Source of the DNA: Nitzschia sp. DOCU1
Taxonomy: Eukaryota > Bacillariophyta > Bacillariophyceae > Bacillariales > Bacillariaceae
DNA: 64,000 nt
NCBI GenBank assembly: GCA_951394045.1
Contig: OX595993.1
Span: 310,001-374,000, forward strand
Reading direction: 5' to 3'
Shown: piece by piece, positions 37,716 through 49,400 of the stretch
Position numbering within the stretch: the stretch's first letter is position 1
Layout of the letters: each line of letters opens with the position of its first letter
Notes under the pieces: model-generated
What the model was told of the DNA's origin: nothing
Databases searched by the model: none
The model's input: only the letters and a program-made list of their open reading frames with translations
Translations under genes and position numbers: made by a program

Positions 37716-40700
37716 CTCGTACCACGGAGCAGTGATGGTGACACCTCTGGAATATTGCTCCATCAATTCGGACCAAGTATCGGAATAGATCGTTTGGTAC
37801 GTTACTGTAACTCATTCTTCGCTACAACCTTCTGAATGCGTTAAGTCCCTGTAGTGATATTCTAGCCTTGACCGGAGCGTGGTGTGTGATCAAGCCAGGA
37901 GCATTTTTGTGGTTGGGAATTCCGACGGGAAGGATATGATTTTGTCATCCTGTTTATGGCGCCATGCGATGGCCCTTGATGGCCACCAGCTGGAAATGGT
38001 TGGGAAGCGGATGCAATGCCAGCGATATATTTTCGAAAAGCTAGCCATGGCGATCGAACAACTAGCAGAACTGTTGTGTGTAACCCTTTGCACTCTGAAT
38101 TCGATGGAACGGATCCAAGAGTTTCAAGTGCCAGCCGATTCATTCATATATGCGTGCGGTTTAATATTTCTACACACTGCATATGGCTAAATTTGGAAAA
38201 AATACATATTTGGTTGGGGAGGCAGCATCGTGGAAAACAAACTACGTGTAATCCAGCAGGTTGCACGAGGCACACTCAAAGGAGCTTATGGATGGAAAGT
38301 TTCTTTGGCGGAACGATATAAAGGACAAATCGGTCATGGCCATTGGGAGCGAAAGAACCATGAATGCGTGTGCTCGTACCACGGAACAGTGATGGTGACA
38401 CCTCTGGAATATTGCTCCATCAATTCGGACCAAGTATCGGAATAGATCGTTTGGTACGTTACTGTAACTCATTCTTCGCTACAACCTTCTGAATGCATTA
38501 AGTCCCTGTGGTGATATTCTAGCCTTGACCCGAGCGTGGTGTGTGATCAAGCCAGGAGCATTTTGGTGGTTGGGAATTCCGACGGGAAGGATATGATTTT
38601 GTACCAATGGCATCTTGTTTATGGCGCCATGGGATGGCCCTTGATGCCCCTCAGCTGGAAATGGGTGGGAAACGGATGCAATTCCAGGGATATATTTTCG
38701 AAAAGCTAGACGCAGAAGAAGCTTGTTCTAAGAAGCAGGATTGAGCTGGCTGCGTCAAATCTACTACCACCGCCGTGGATCGCCGTACCTTGCCGACTCA
38801 TTAGACCCTGCCAATAAATAATTCACGAGACTCGTTTGCACAAAACACACCTCGAACAAAAACTCTTCTATCTACAACTGCCATCGTAACGCTTTTTTGG
38901 TCCAGCCTTTTTTTATATTAGAACGATGATGAATCCAAAGGGTGATCACCATCAATGGGTTGAGTTATTGGCATGAAAGGGATAAGGAAGCCGCTTGATG
39001 TATACAGCCGCCTTCGATGACACCCGATGTATGACTCTGGTGGCCTACTTCTCCCGCCAAGCATCAGGAACTGGTCACACGGGTCGGCCTGTTGCACCTC
39101 AAACGCCCACACGTTCTTCCAGAACATCGAAACCGCTACTTTTATTCCAATTTGGACCACCTCGAGACAGCCGCATCGTCCACTCTCAACGACTATCTAC
39201 ATACCATTACCTACCGGTCATCGCAGCAAGCCTGCGCGAGGCCAGCAAACGAAATGACAATTCTCCCTCCTTGCTCACCTTCGGGTTCACTCGAACCCCC
39301 CGAACCACCGACACTATTCCGACTCATCCCATCCCGACAGAGGGTACCCCAATTCGTCACAAGCACCCCCGCTGGCGACACCAACAAAGCTCCCTCCATG
39401 ACTACTACTCTCCCTCTTACTACTATTAAAGCAGCGACAGAGGGTACCCCAATTCGTCACAAGCACCCCCGCTGGCGACACCAACAAAACTCCCTCCATG
39501 ACTACTACTCTCCCTCTTACTACTATTAAAGCAGCGAAAAGTTAAAACAAAAATTCCCTCCCCTCCCTTTCCCCTTCCTCCCCCTCCTTCCGACCACCTC
39601 CAATATCTTGATCCTCTCTTCCCAGCGCCTTCTACCCGGCCCCAATCTAACCTTCCCTACATACCCGGATCATAACCATACCATACCATCTGGTGTTACC
39701 GCGTAGCTTCGGTAGCTCCAACGTGGCTGTTTCCCAAAACACCACTATAAAAAGATATGAGATATTTATATTAATATGTAACTCTGGTGGCTTCGTTCTC
39801 GAAAACTACGATGTAATTTGTATTGGTGCACTAACTGTGATCGACTCAGCTTAAACGATAGGATTTGACGAGGCTAGAAAAATGGAATAGATTAAAAAAT
39901 AAAACGCATCGTTTGCACACCCCAGGTGCTTTTGAATGTTCGTATCATCCTTCTCCTCAGTTACGCAGCAGGGTGGGGTAATTGTTGCAAAAGGGAAGGA
40001 TATGATTTTGTCATCTTGTTTATGGCGCCATGGGATGGCCCTTGATGCCCCCCAGCTGGAAATGGTTGGGAAGCGGATGCAATGCCAGCGATATATTTTC
40101 GAAAAGCTAGCCATGGCGATCGAACAACAAGCAGAACTGTTGTGTGTAACCCTTTGCACTCTGAATTCGATGGAACGGATCCAAGAGTTTCAAGTGCCAG
40201 CCGATTCATTCATATATGCGTGCGGTTTAATATTTCTACACACTGCATATGGCTAAATTTGGAAAAAATACATATTTGGTTGGGGAGGCAGCATCGTGGA
40301 AAACAAACTACGTGTAATCCAGCAGGTTGCACGAGGCACACTCAAAGGAGCTTATGGATGGAAAGTTTCTTTGGCGGAACGATATAAAGGACAAATCGGT
40401 CATGGCCATTGGGAGCGAAAGAACCATGAATGCGTGTGCTCGTACCACGGAACAGTGATGGTGACACCTCTGGAATATTGCTCCCTCAATTCGGACCAAG
40501 TATCGGAATAGATCGTTTGGTACGTTACTGTAACTCATTCTTCGCTACAACCTTCTGAATGCATTAAGTCCCTGTGGTGATATTCTAGCCTTGACCCGAG
40601 CGTGGTGTGTGATCAAGCCAGGAGCATTTTGGTGGTTGGGAATTCCGACGGGAAGGATATGATTTTGTACCAATGGCATCTTGTTTATGGCGCCATGGGA

Positions 40701-43700
40701 TGGCCCTTGATGGCCACCAGCTGGAAATGGTTGGGAAGCGGATGCAATTCCAAGGATATATTTTCGAAAAGCTAGACGCAGAAGAAGCTTGTTCTAAAAA
40801 GCAGGATTGAGTTAGCTACGAATTCCGACGGGAAGCATATGAATTTGTACCAATGGCATCTTGTTTATGGCGCCATGCGATGGCCCTTGATGGCCCCCAG
40901 CTGGAAATGGGTTGGAAACGGATGCAATTCCAGGGATATATTTTCGAAAAGCTAGACGCAGAAGAAGCTTGTTCTAAGAAGCAGGATTGAGCTGGCTGCG
41001 TCAAATCTACTACCACCGCCGTGGATCGCCGTACCTTGCCGACTCATTAGACCCTGCCAATAAATAATTCACGAGACTCGTTTGCACAAAACACACCTCG
41101 AACAAAAACTCTTCTATCTACAACTGCCATCGTAACGCTTTTTTGGTCCAGCCTTTTTTATATTAGAAAGATGATGAATCCAAAGTGTGATCACCATCAA
41201 TGGGTTGAGTTATTGGCATGAATGGGATAAGGAAGCCGCTTGACGTATACAGCCGCCTTCGATGACACCCGATGTATTACTCTGGTGGCCTACTTCTCCC
41301 ACCAAGCATCAGGAACTGGTCACACGGGTCGGCCTGTTGCACCTCAAACGCCCACACGTTCTTCCAGAACATCGAAACCGCTACTTTTATTCCAATTTGG
41401 ACCACCTCGAGACAGCCGCATCGTCCACTCTCAACGACTATCTACATACCATTACCTACCGGTCATCGCAGCAAGCCTGCGCGAGGCCAGCAAACGAAAT
41501 GACAATTCTCCCTCCTTGCTCACCTTCGGGTTCACTCGAACCCCCCGAACCACCGACACTATTCCGACTCATCCCATCCCGACAGAGGGTACCCCAATTC
41601 GTCACAAGCACCCCCGCTGGCGACACCAACAAAGCTCCCTCCATGACTACTACTCTCCCTCTTACTACTATTAAAGCAGCGACAGAGGGTACCCCAATTC
41701 GTCACAAGCACCCCCGCTGGCGACACCAACAAAACTCCCTCCATGACTACTACTCTCCCTCTTACTACTATTAAAGCAGCGAAAAGTTAAAACAAAAATT
41801 CCCTCCCCTCCCTTTCCCCTTCCTCCCCCTCCTTCCGACCACCTCCAATATCTTGATCCTCTCTTCCCAGCGCCTTCTACCCGGCCCCAATCTAACCTTC
41901 CCTACATACCCGGATCATAACCATACCATACCATCTGGTGTTACCGCGTAGCTTCGGTAGCTCCAACGTGGCTGTTTCCCAAAACACCACTATAAAAAGA
42001 TATGAGATATTTATATTAATATGTAACTCTGGTGGCTTCGTTCTCGAAAACTACGATGTAATTTGTATTGGTGCACTAACTGTGATCGACTCAGCTTAAA
42101 CGATAGGATTTGACGAGGCTAGAAAAATGGAATAGATTAAAAAATAAAACGCATCGTTTGCACACCCCAGGTGCTTTTGAATGTTCGTATCATCCTTCTC
42201 CTCAGTTACGCAGCAGGGTGGGGTAATTGTTGCAAAAGGGAAGGATATGATTTTGTCATCTTGTTTATGGCGCCATGGGATGGCCCTTGATGCCCCCCAG
42301 CTGGAAATGGTTGGGAAGCGGATGCAATGCCAGCGATATATTTTCGAAAAGCTAGCCATGGCGATCGAACAACAAGCAGAACTGTTGTGTGTAACCCTTT
42401 GCACTCTGAATTCGATGGAACGGATCCAAGAGTTTCAAGTGCCAGCCGATTCATTCATATATGCGTGCGGTTTAATATTTCTACACACTGCATATGGCTA
42501 AATTTGGAAAAAATACATATTTGGTTGGGGAGGCAGCATCGTGGAAAACAAACTACGTGTAATCCAGCAGGTTGCACGAGGCACACTCAAAGGAGCTTAT
42601 GGATGGAAAGTTTCTTTGGCGGAACGATATAAAGGACAAATCGGTCCTGGCCATTGGGAGCGAAAGAACCATGAATGCGTGTGCTCGTACCACGGAACAG
42701 TGATGGTGACACCTCTGGAATATTGCTCCATCAATTCGGACCAAGTATCGGAATAGATCGTTTGGTACGTTACTGTAACTCATTCTTCGCTACAACCTTC
42801 TGAATGCATTAAGTCCCTGTGGTGATATTCTAGCCTTGACCCGAGCGTGGTGTGTGATCAAGCCAGGAGCATTTTGGTGGTTGGGAATTCCGACGGGAAG
42901 GATATGATTTTGTACCAATGGCATCTTGTTTATGGCGCCATGGGATGGCCCTTGATGCCCCCCAGCTGGAAATGGTTGGGAAACGGATGCAATTCCAGGG
43001 ATATATTTTCGAAAAGCTAGACGCAGAAGAAGCTTGTTCTAAGAAGCAGGATTGAGCTGGCTGCGTCAAATCTACTACCACCGCCGTGGATCGCCGTACC
43101 TTGCCGACTCATTAGACCCTGCCAATAAATAATTCACGAGACTCGTTTGCACAAAACACACCTCGAACAAAAACTCTTCTATCTACAACTGCCATCGTAA
43201 CGCTTTTTTGGTCCAGCCTTTTTTTTATTAGAACGATGATGAATCCAAAGGGTGATCACCATCAATGGGTTGAGTTATTGGCATGAAAGGGATAAGGAAG
43301 CCGCTTGATGTATACAGCCGCCTTCGATGACACCCGATGTATGACTCTGGTGGCCTACTTCTCCCGCCAAGCATCAGGAACTGGTCACACGGGTCGGCCT
43401 GTTGCACCTCAAACGCCCACACGTTCTTCCAGAACATCGAAACCGCTACTTTTATTCCAATTTGGACCACCTCGAGACAGCCGCATCGTCCACTCTCAAC
43501 GACTATCTACATACCATTACCTACCGGTCATCGCAGCAAGCCTGCGCGAGGCCAGCAAACGAAATGACAATTCTCCCTCCTTGCTCACCTTCGGGTTCAC
43601 TCGAACCCCCCGAACCACCGACACTATTCCGACTCATCCCATCCCGACAGAGGGTACCCCAATTCGTCACAAGCACCCCCGCTGGCGACACCAACAAAGC

Positions 43701-44245
43701 TCCCTCCATGACTACTACTCTCCCTCTTACTACTATTAAAGCAGCGACAGAGGGTACCCCAATTCGTCACAAGCACCCCCGCTGGCGACACCAACAAAAC
43801 TCCCTCCATGACTACTACTCTCCCTCTTACTACTATTAAAGCAGCGAAAAGTTAAAACAAAAATTCCCTCCCCTCCCTTTCCCCTTCCTCCCCCTCCTTC
43901 CGACCACCTCCAATATCTTGATCCTCTCTTCCCAGCGCCTTCCACCCGGCCCCAATCCAACCCTCCCTACATACCCGGATCATAACCATACCATCCCATC
44001 TGGTGTTACCGCGTAGCTTCGGTAGCTCCTACGTGGCTGTTTCCCAAAACACCACTATAAAAAGATATTAGATATTAATATTAATATGTAACTCTGGTGG
44101 CCTCGTTCTCGAAAACTACGATGTAATTTGTATTGGTGCACTAACTGTGATCGACTCAGCTTAAACGATAGGATTTGACGAGGCTAGACAAATGGAATAG
44201 ATTAAAAAATAAAACGCATCGTTTGGACACCCCAGGTGCTTCTGC
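37716..44245 (+). repeat. Three-unit tandem array (2.07-2.25 kb units)
   Basis: Unit 1 about 37930-39995 (2066 bp), unit 2 about 39996-42240 (2245 bp) and unit 3 about 42241-44245 (truncated) are nearly identical. 37716-37929 repeats an internal piece (38375-38587). Each unit includes the AGGATATGATTTTG block, the segment ending TGGCTAAATTTGG, a 100-bp minisatellite pair, a pyrimidine tract (for example 39554-39600) and a promoter-like CACTATAAAAAGATAT stretch (39743-39758). Unit 2 is longer because of an internal 180-bp duplication (40810-40990). Open frames of 71-170 codons recur because the DNA recurs; none shows a known domain. It could be a satellite or an amplified unrecognised gene. 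Confidence 0.85.
39335..39534 (+). repeat. 100-bp minisatellite, two copies (repeated in each unit)
   Basis: CGACAGAGGGTACCCCAATT starts at 39335 and 39435; the same pair is found near 41580-41779 and 43645-43844. A 100-bp period shifts the reading frame between copies, which argues against coding across it. Confidence 0.85.
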
Positions 44246-44328
44246 CAAGATGGGCGCTGGATCTGTTCTATGATTCTTGAATGACTTCCTTCCCTATCCT
44301 GTTAGTCACTCGCGAGTTTCGCGCGGCA

Positions 44329-45504
44329 TCAACTTCGTGAGTCCTCTCGCCTCTTTGCAATCGGAATGCTGCAGAGGGGGCATCTATTTTGTCTCGTGCA
44401 CCATGACTTGATGCATGATTTGTGAAATACATGCTGGCACGGGAGGTCCCCCACTATGTCACCATCTTCCAGGGGGACGAAGCATATCGTACAGTTGGGC
44501 TCATTCAGGGAGTCGTCGTCGTCGTGCAGGTGGTGGCTCGAAGTGTCGTCTGTTGTATGTCTTTCCGATTCCTGGCTTCTAAAGAAACGCTTGGTTTTGA
44601 TTTCATATCGCGGCGGGGGTAATCCCTGTTCCCTTCGCTGCTGCATTCGAGCATATTCTTCATGTCGCCATACCCATTGAGCTTGTGCGAGTAAATTTTG
44701 TTCGAATCTGTGTCGCTGCCATCCCCACCAGTTCCAATAGGAATCCGGTGGTGCAGGTCCAGGTCCATTTTGTGCAAGCAACCGACTCGCCCTTTCTGCG
44801 TTTCTATTTCTATCCCAAAAAGTGGCAAAATAATCCCAACTCGTATTTCCGTGTACAGTACAACAACAAATCACAGCCATCCCAAAATACCATAGTAAAA
44901 TGAGAGGCCACGCATTTCTCGCAACAACCTGCTGGACGGAAATTGAGAAGCATCCTATTGGGCCATCCCCTTGAAACGGAATCCCGCAGTAATCTGAGGC
45001 TTCCGGGCATAGATATAGGTCGGGAATCGTCTCGTTTGGGCCGAAATAGTCTGGATCTACATTAGATGGATGGCACAAACACGGCCGCACACGATGTTTG
45101 GTTCCGTTTGGAGGCACTGACCCATCAGCTTCCGGGTTGTTCGTCTGCTGCAGACTGCTGTTTCCGCTTGTTGAGTCCGCCTCCAGGAAGAATCCGCCAT
45201 CGACCAGTTCATCGTGCAGTGAACGATCTTCCGTCCAAGGAATGGCAGGGACAGCCTGCGAAGGCTGAAATTCTCCGTCTGCCTCTAATGAACGCCGAAG
45301 TGACCTGTGCAGCCTACGACCGTCAGCGTCCCCGTCCATTCCGTTGGCGCTGACGAAGGACACACCGCCATTTCCATCAAAAGATACCGTTTCTGTTCTT
45401 CCTGTAGTGCAAATCAAAGAGTACCATCGCGCACCACTGCATGACGCCCCTTTTATTCTTAAAAACGAAACTGCAATCAGTGATGCACTCTTTAAACTTC
45501 TCAT
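44329..45504 (-). CDS. Transmembrane RING-H2 E3 ligase-like protein with Cys-rich ectodomain
   Basis: 391 aa from ATG 45504. N-terminal signal peptide (MRSLKSASLIAVSFLRIKGA). A lumenal part carries a Cys-rich block (CLCHPSN, LYLCPEASDYCG, IGCF, about 165-205), then a transmembrane helix (AWPLILLWYFGMAVICCCTV, about 217-236), then a cytosolic tail with W-rich, Q-rich sequence and a C-terminal RING-H2: CTIC, then LPCQHVFHKSCIKSW, then CPLC (C3H2C3, about 338-380). This is the layout of membrane-bound E3 ubiquitin ligases. The frame is open upstream to an ATG at 45582 inside the copia LTR, which would add 26 residues ahead of the signal peptide; the native start is 45504. A partial paralog lies at 63508. 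Confidence 0.85.
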   Translation of the reverse strand: MRSLKSASLIAVSFLRIKGASCSGARWYSLICTTGRTETVSFDGNGGVSFVSANGMDGDADGRRLHRSLRRSLEADGEFQPSQAVPAIPWTEDRSLHDELVDGGFFLEADSTSGNSSLQQTNNPEADGSVPPNGTKHRVRPCLCHPSNVDPDYFGPNETIPDLYLCPEASDYCGIPFQGDGPIGCFSISVQQVVARNAWPLILLWYFGMAVICCCTVHGNTSWDYFATFWDRNRNAERASRLLAQNGPGPAPPDSYWNWWGWQRHRFEQNLLAQAQWVWRHEEYARMQQRREQGLPPPRYEIKTKRFFRSQESERHTTDDTSSHHLHDDDDSLNEPNCTICFVPLEDGDIVGDLPCQHVFHKSCIKSWCTRQNRCPLCSIPIAKRREDSRS

Positions 45505-45531
45505 GGTGTTGTCGTATGAGCTCGTTGTGAA

Positions 45532-46234
45532 CGAGAAATCACCGAGTGAGTGGCGCGGATCCACTCGACAAAGTAGTAACATGTAATAAGATCATCAACA
45601 TAAAAATATTATGGCATTAGAGCACGGGCTAAGTCCCGGTCAGACGGCCTGGCGTACAAATTTTTTCGAACTCTGACCCGCGCGCAAGGGCTAACTCCCC
45701 GATAAATTTTGTACGGAACAGAATCTGACGTACAGATCCGACCATCTGAACGAGGGGGACAGATCTCGCGTACAGAATTTTGACTCACACGACAGCAACA
45801 GCAGAACGAATATTTTCACATTATCGCATTTAAAACTCATCTCATCTCTACCACTATCCTTGCATCATCCACAATGATGAAGACCCCAAGGTCACCACAA
45901 GTAGCTAGCGGGTTAGGAGGTCAAATAAGTAGCACAACTAGCTAGGTGGTGATCGACTCGTTTGACTTTTGTCGCGCAGTTTCGACGCGCGAGAGCAGTT
46001 TGAACCAGCCGTTCTGTCATGGAGCGATAGCCCCTGCGCGCCCTCGTTCGAATTAATAGGTTATGAGACAAAAATCGTGGTCGGTTGACTAGTTTGACCA
46101 AGAAACCGCGTACAGAAAAGGAATCTGTACGCGCAGTCTGACCGCGAGAGATAGCCCGTGCTCTTACCGCGCGGGATACGAACACCCGGCTTGACTACTT
46201 AGACTAAACCATGCCACTTCTTCGGGGAAATAAC
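45532..46234 (-). repeat. Copia 3' LTR, interrupted by a MITE
   Basis: Plus-strand halves 45532-45619 and 46167-46234 together equal the uninterrupted 5' LTR at 56907-57062, apart from one G/A in GTGGCGCGGATCC. Confidence 0.93.
45620..46163. mobile_element. 544-bp MITE with TTA target-site duplication
   Basis: Ends GAGCACGGGCTA and complementary TAGCCCGTGCTC form a 12-bp perfect TIR, with a second matching block (GTCAGAC) inside. TTA is present on both sides (45617-45619 and 46164-46166) and once at the empty site in the other LTR (56992-56994). A 3-bp TWA duplication is the mark of PIF/Harbinger-type elements. No transposase inside. Confidence 0.9.
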
Positions 46235-46417
46235 GGTCCCCTCGATGGGAGACGGAGCTAGGAGTCCGATCACATCGCACTATCCTCATCCAAGACTAAC
46301 TTCCAACAACACCCACCATCACCAAATAAATCCAACCGAGGTACCTGCCCCACCGCAGGACGTCCAACACGAATGGCCAACAAGCTTAGGCCACCCCCTC
46401 GACGAGTCAGATGCGAC

Positions 46418-49400
46418 TTAGAACAAGACTTGTCTCGCAAGCTCCTTACGCTCCGCTCCATTCTGAACCTTGGTCAGCATGTCGGCTAGATTCGCCTTGG
46501 TATTAACATAACCAATACGTAGAATATCCGCCGCAGCCTTAGACCTCACGTAGTGATAGGCAATCGAATTTGACTTTTTCTTGAGAGTAGATTCCGGCAC
46601 ACTTGTGTTGCTAACAACAGACATGTTGTCGACGAAAACATGAGCATACCCGTCAATAGGAACACCCAGCATACGTAACTTGTAACGGAGCGCTTCTAAA
46701 AGCGCGACCCCCGTTTTCAACGCCATGAACTCCGACCCAAAAGAACTCGTTTCAATCGAGTTCTGCTTCTTAGAATACCAAACGATCGGAGCACGATTAA
46801 CCCAAATCAATACACCTGTTCTTGACTGACGAGTAACGACATTAGCAGCATGAGACGCATCAACAAACATGACAATTACCACGTGTTTCCCGAGGGGGGT
46901 TGGCGCGTCTGGTGGCCAATCATCAGTCGCCCACGGATAGAACTCCTTCCACTCATGCTTCTGCAATTCCGGCAAATGGTCCGGGTATCCATCGTCCATG
47001 ACCAGGTTAGATCTTTCATGATTACTCAGATAAGCAAACACATGTAAGGCCGCCTTGAGATGCCCATCTCGCGGACACGCATTGTAAGCTGCCAGCATTG
47101 ATGTCTCTGTACAGATGTCGATTCGACCGAGCTCAACAATCCACCGAAGGATACCAACACACTGCATATAAAACGTGGCGCCTTCATCGTTGAGTAGCGG
47201 GGTAACATCCAATTCCGGCTTATAGCCAGAGGGAAATGGCGCGCTTGCCCCAGACTTTAATTCGAGTTCCATCTGCGAGAGCCTTGATTTAATCACACGA
47301 ATCGCTTCCTTGATGTAGTCCCCTGAACCAATCGCCCATTTCGGCATGGGGTCGCCATCAATCCAGAACTTTGAGATCGTTGCACCAAGGTACCTCGTCG
47401 GCTCTCCAATTGAGTCCTCTTTTAACAAGAAACGCATGTTAAGATCGTCGAGAATGCACTTTGGGTCCGTACTTATCGCAAGTAAATCGTCGGTATAAAC
47501 CAACAAATACTCGTAGTATTTCTCGCCGTTCGGCTTGACGGCCTCTCGAAACCAAACATCCATGTCGGCGCGACAAGGAGTAAAGCCCAATTCCTCTCGA
47601 AGGGTCTTCGCACAGTAGCTTCTCCATGAAAATCCTGCAGATTTTAATCCATAGAGAGCCTTTACTATCACCGCAGTCTTGCCCTGTAACGCACCGAACT
47701 CGGGTCCAAGTATCGTATGAACCCTTTCAGCACACGGTGCATTCAAGTAAGCGCCTGCAATATCGGCAGAAAGAACAGACAAATTATTCAAAGACGCAAG
47801 CAAGAAAGCGAGACGAATACTTTCCCTTGTAACCACGCTCGCATATGTAACCGAAGACGGCGGCTCGGTTTGGTCGCCTCTCGCACAGATCCTTGCTTTG
47901 CGAGTCAAGTCCATTTTAACATCAAAGACAACCATCAGGTCGATGAGTTGCGAGCCAACAGGAACCTTCTCTTCCGAATCCAAAACTTTCAATGCAGGGA
48001 TGACCGTCTTAACTTCCTTTGCCATCGCGTTGGCCCAATGTTGAGTTCCCGTCTCGCGATCAATCTCGAGTGCACGGGCAACATCCATTGGCCCAGGAAC
48101 CTCAATTCCAAATTTCTCATTCTTCCTTCGTACGGCGCGGCGTTTTACCACTTTCAAAACGCTATCCCTTTTTTTGAGAGTGAATGGAACCCACCAAGCA
48201 AACGCTGGTTCCGAAACAAGTTTATTCGCAACAGCATATTCGGCAAGTTGGACTGGGTAAGCTTCCTTCGCATCTCGCAACGGAAACCACATTGTGCTGC
48301 CATCGTTCAGTTCGGCACAAATACTCCAACCCTTTGTGGTGCGCTTCGGGATCCTCTGTCCTCCTTGTTCGATGAAACCATCATCAGCTTTTAGAGCCGT
48401 ACCGTCGCACCTGTGGTCAACAAACTCCTTCACAAAGGCAACTGAGTATCCTTCATCGTCAACAGACGCCATGATAGATTCGACAATTTGGTTAGCTGTG
48501 ACGCATTCAACATCTCCATTTGTCCAAACAACCTCGTATTGGGCTGTGTCCAGTAGCGGGTTCTCGTGGAAATGCCCGATGAAATTCCCCTGTGAATCTC
48601 GTTTGCGCCCACGAACGACGCCTGTTAGAACATTATTACCGTCACCTGTAGCCTTTCGTATCTTCGTAGACACGTAATGGTCATACTCAAGCGGCTTCTC
48701 TTCTTCATCAAAGAGAGGCGGAACAAAATCCTTGTCCTGCTCGTCAACCTCGTTCGTCTCGTCGTCCTCGTAGGGAACAAAAGTCGGAACATTGTCCTCC
48801 GCCCTGATAAACCGTTTGTCGCCATCGTCTGGCTTTAAATCAATCCCTTTGATTCGCTCGCCTAGCTTTGCTGCAAGTTTATCAGTAAACTCTTTCTTCA
48901 TTCGCTTGATGTCCTCATTTTGGACCTCTTCCTGCGACAAAGGAACAACAGAAGAACGATGCAAAATGCTACCGTTCGAGGTGAGGACTGCCTGGCAAAG
49001 CACATCAGGAACATCAAAACTTGGTCCGAGCCAACGACACAACTGCTTCTGCGGTTGACTCGATTCACGTGGCGATCGCGCCCAGCACCAATCATAAAAA
49101 GCAAAGTTAATCAGATGCGAAATATCCGCCGTGTCCCCTGCAGCTATCGTTGCTGCACATTCACCATTCTGCTCAGGATGGCCCAGAGCAGTGTGACTCC
49201 GCTGTTCGGCACACGTTGCATAGCAACGGTCCCAGAGACATGCAGGAACATTACGAGCCAACATGGTCCGTTCGTAGAGACGGCTGACCTCGCGAATTAC
49301 GTTCTCGGCTTGAGACTGATTGTGCCGGTACGGTTCCACTGGCAGAATGGGGACTTGAGCACGCTGGCATCGTTTGAGAAACTCGCCTTTGGTGAGAGAG

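Noticed and set aside
39251..39310. tRNA-like hairpin TTCGGGTTCACTCGAACCCC
   Set aside because: Only one arm can be drawn; no acceptor stem, D arm or anticodon arm.
39335..39534. CRISPR-like direct repeats
   Set aside because: Only two 100-bp copies with no spacers, in a eukaryotic array.
37880..43840. Repeated open frames of 71-170 codons in the tandem array as genes
   Set aside because: Overlapping frames on both strands are equally open, the 100-bp minisatellite shifts frame between its copies, and no domain is recognisable; listed as a repeat instead.
45505..45582. ATG at 45582 as the native start of the RING gene
   Set aside because: It lies inside the copia LTR inserted later; the signal peptide begins at 45504.
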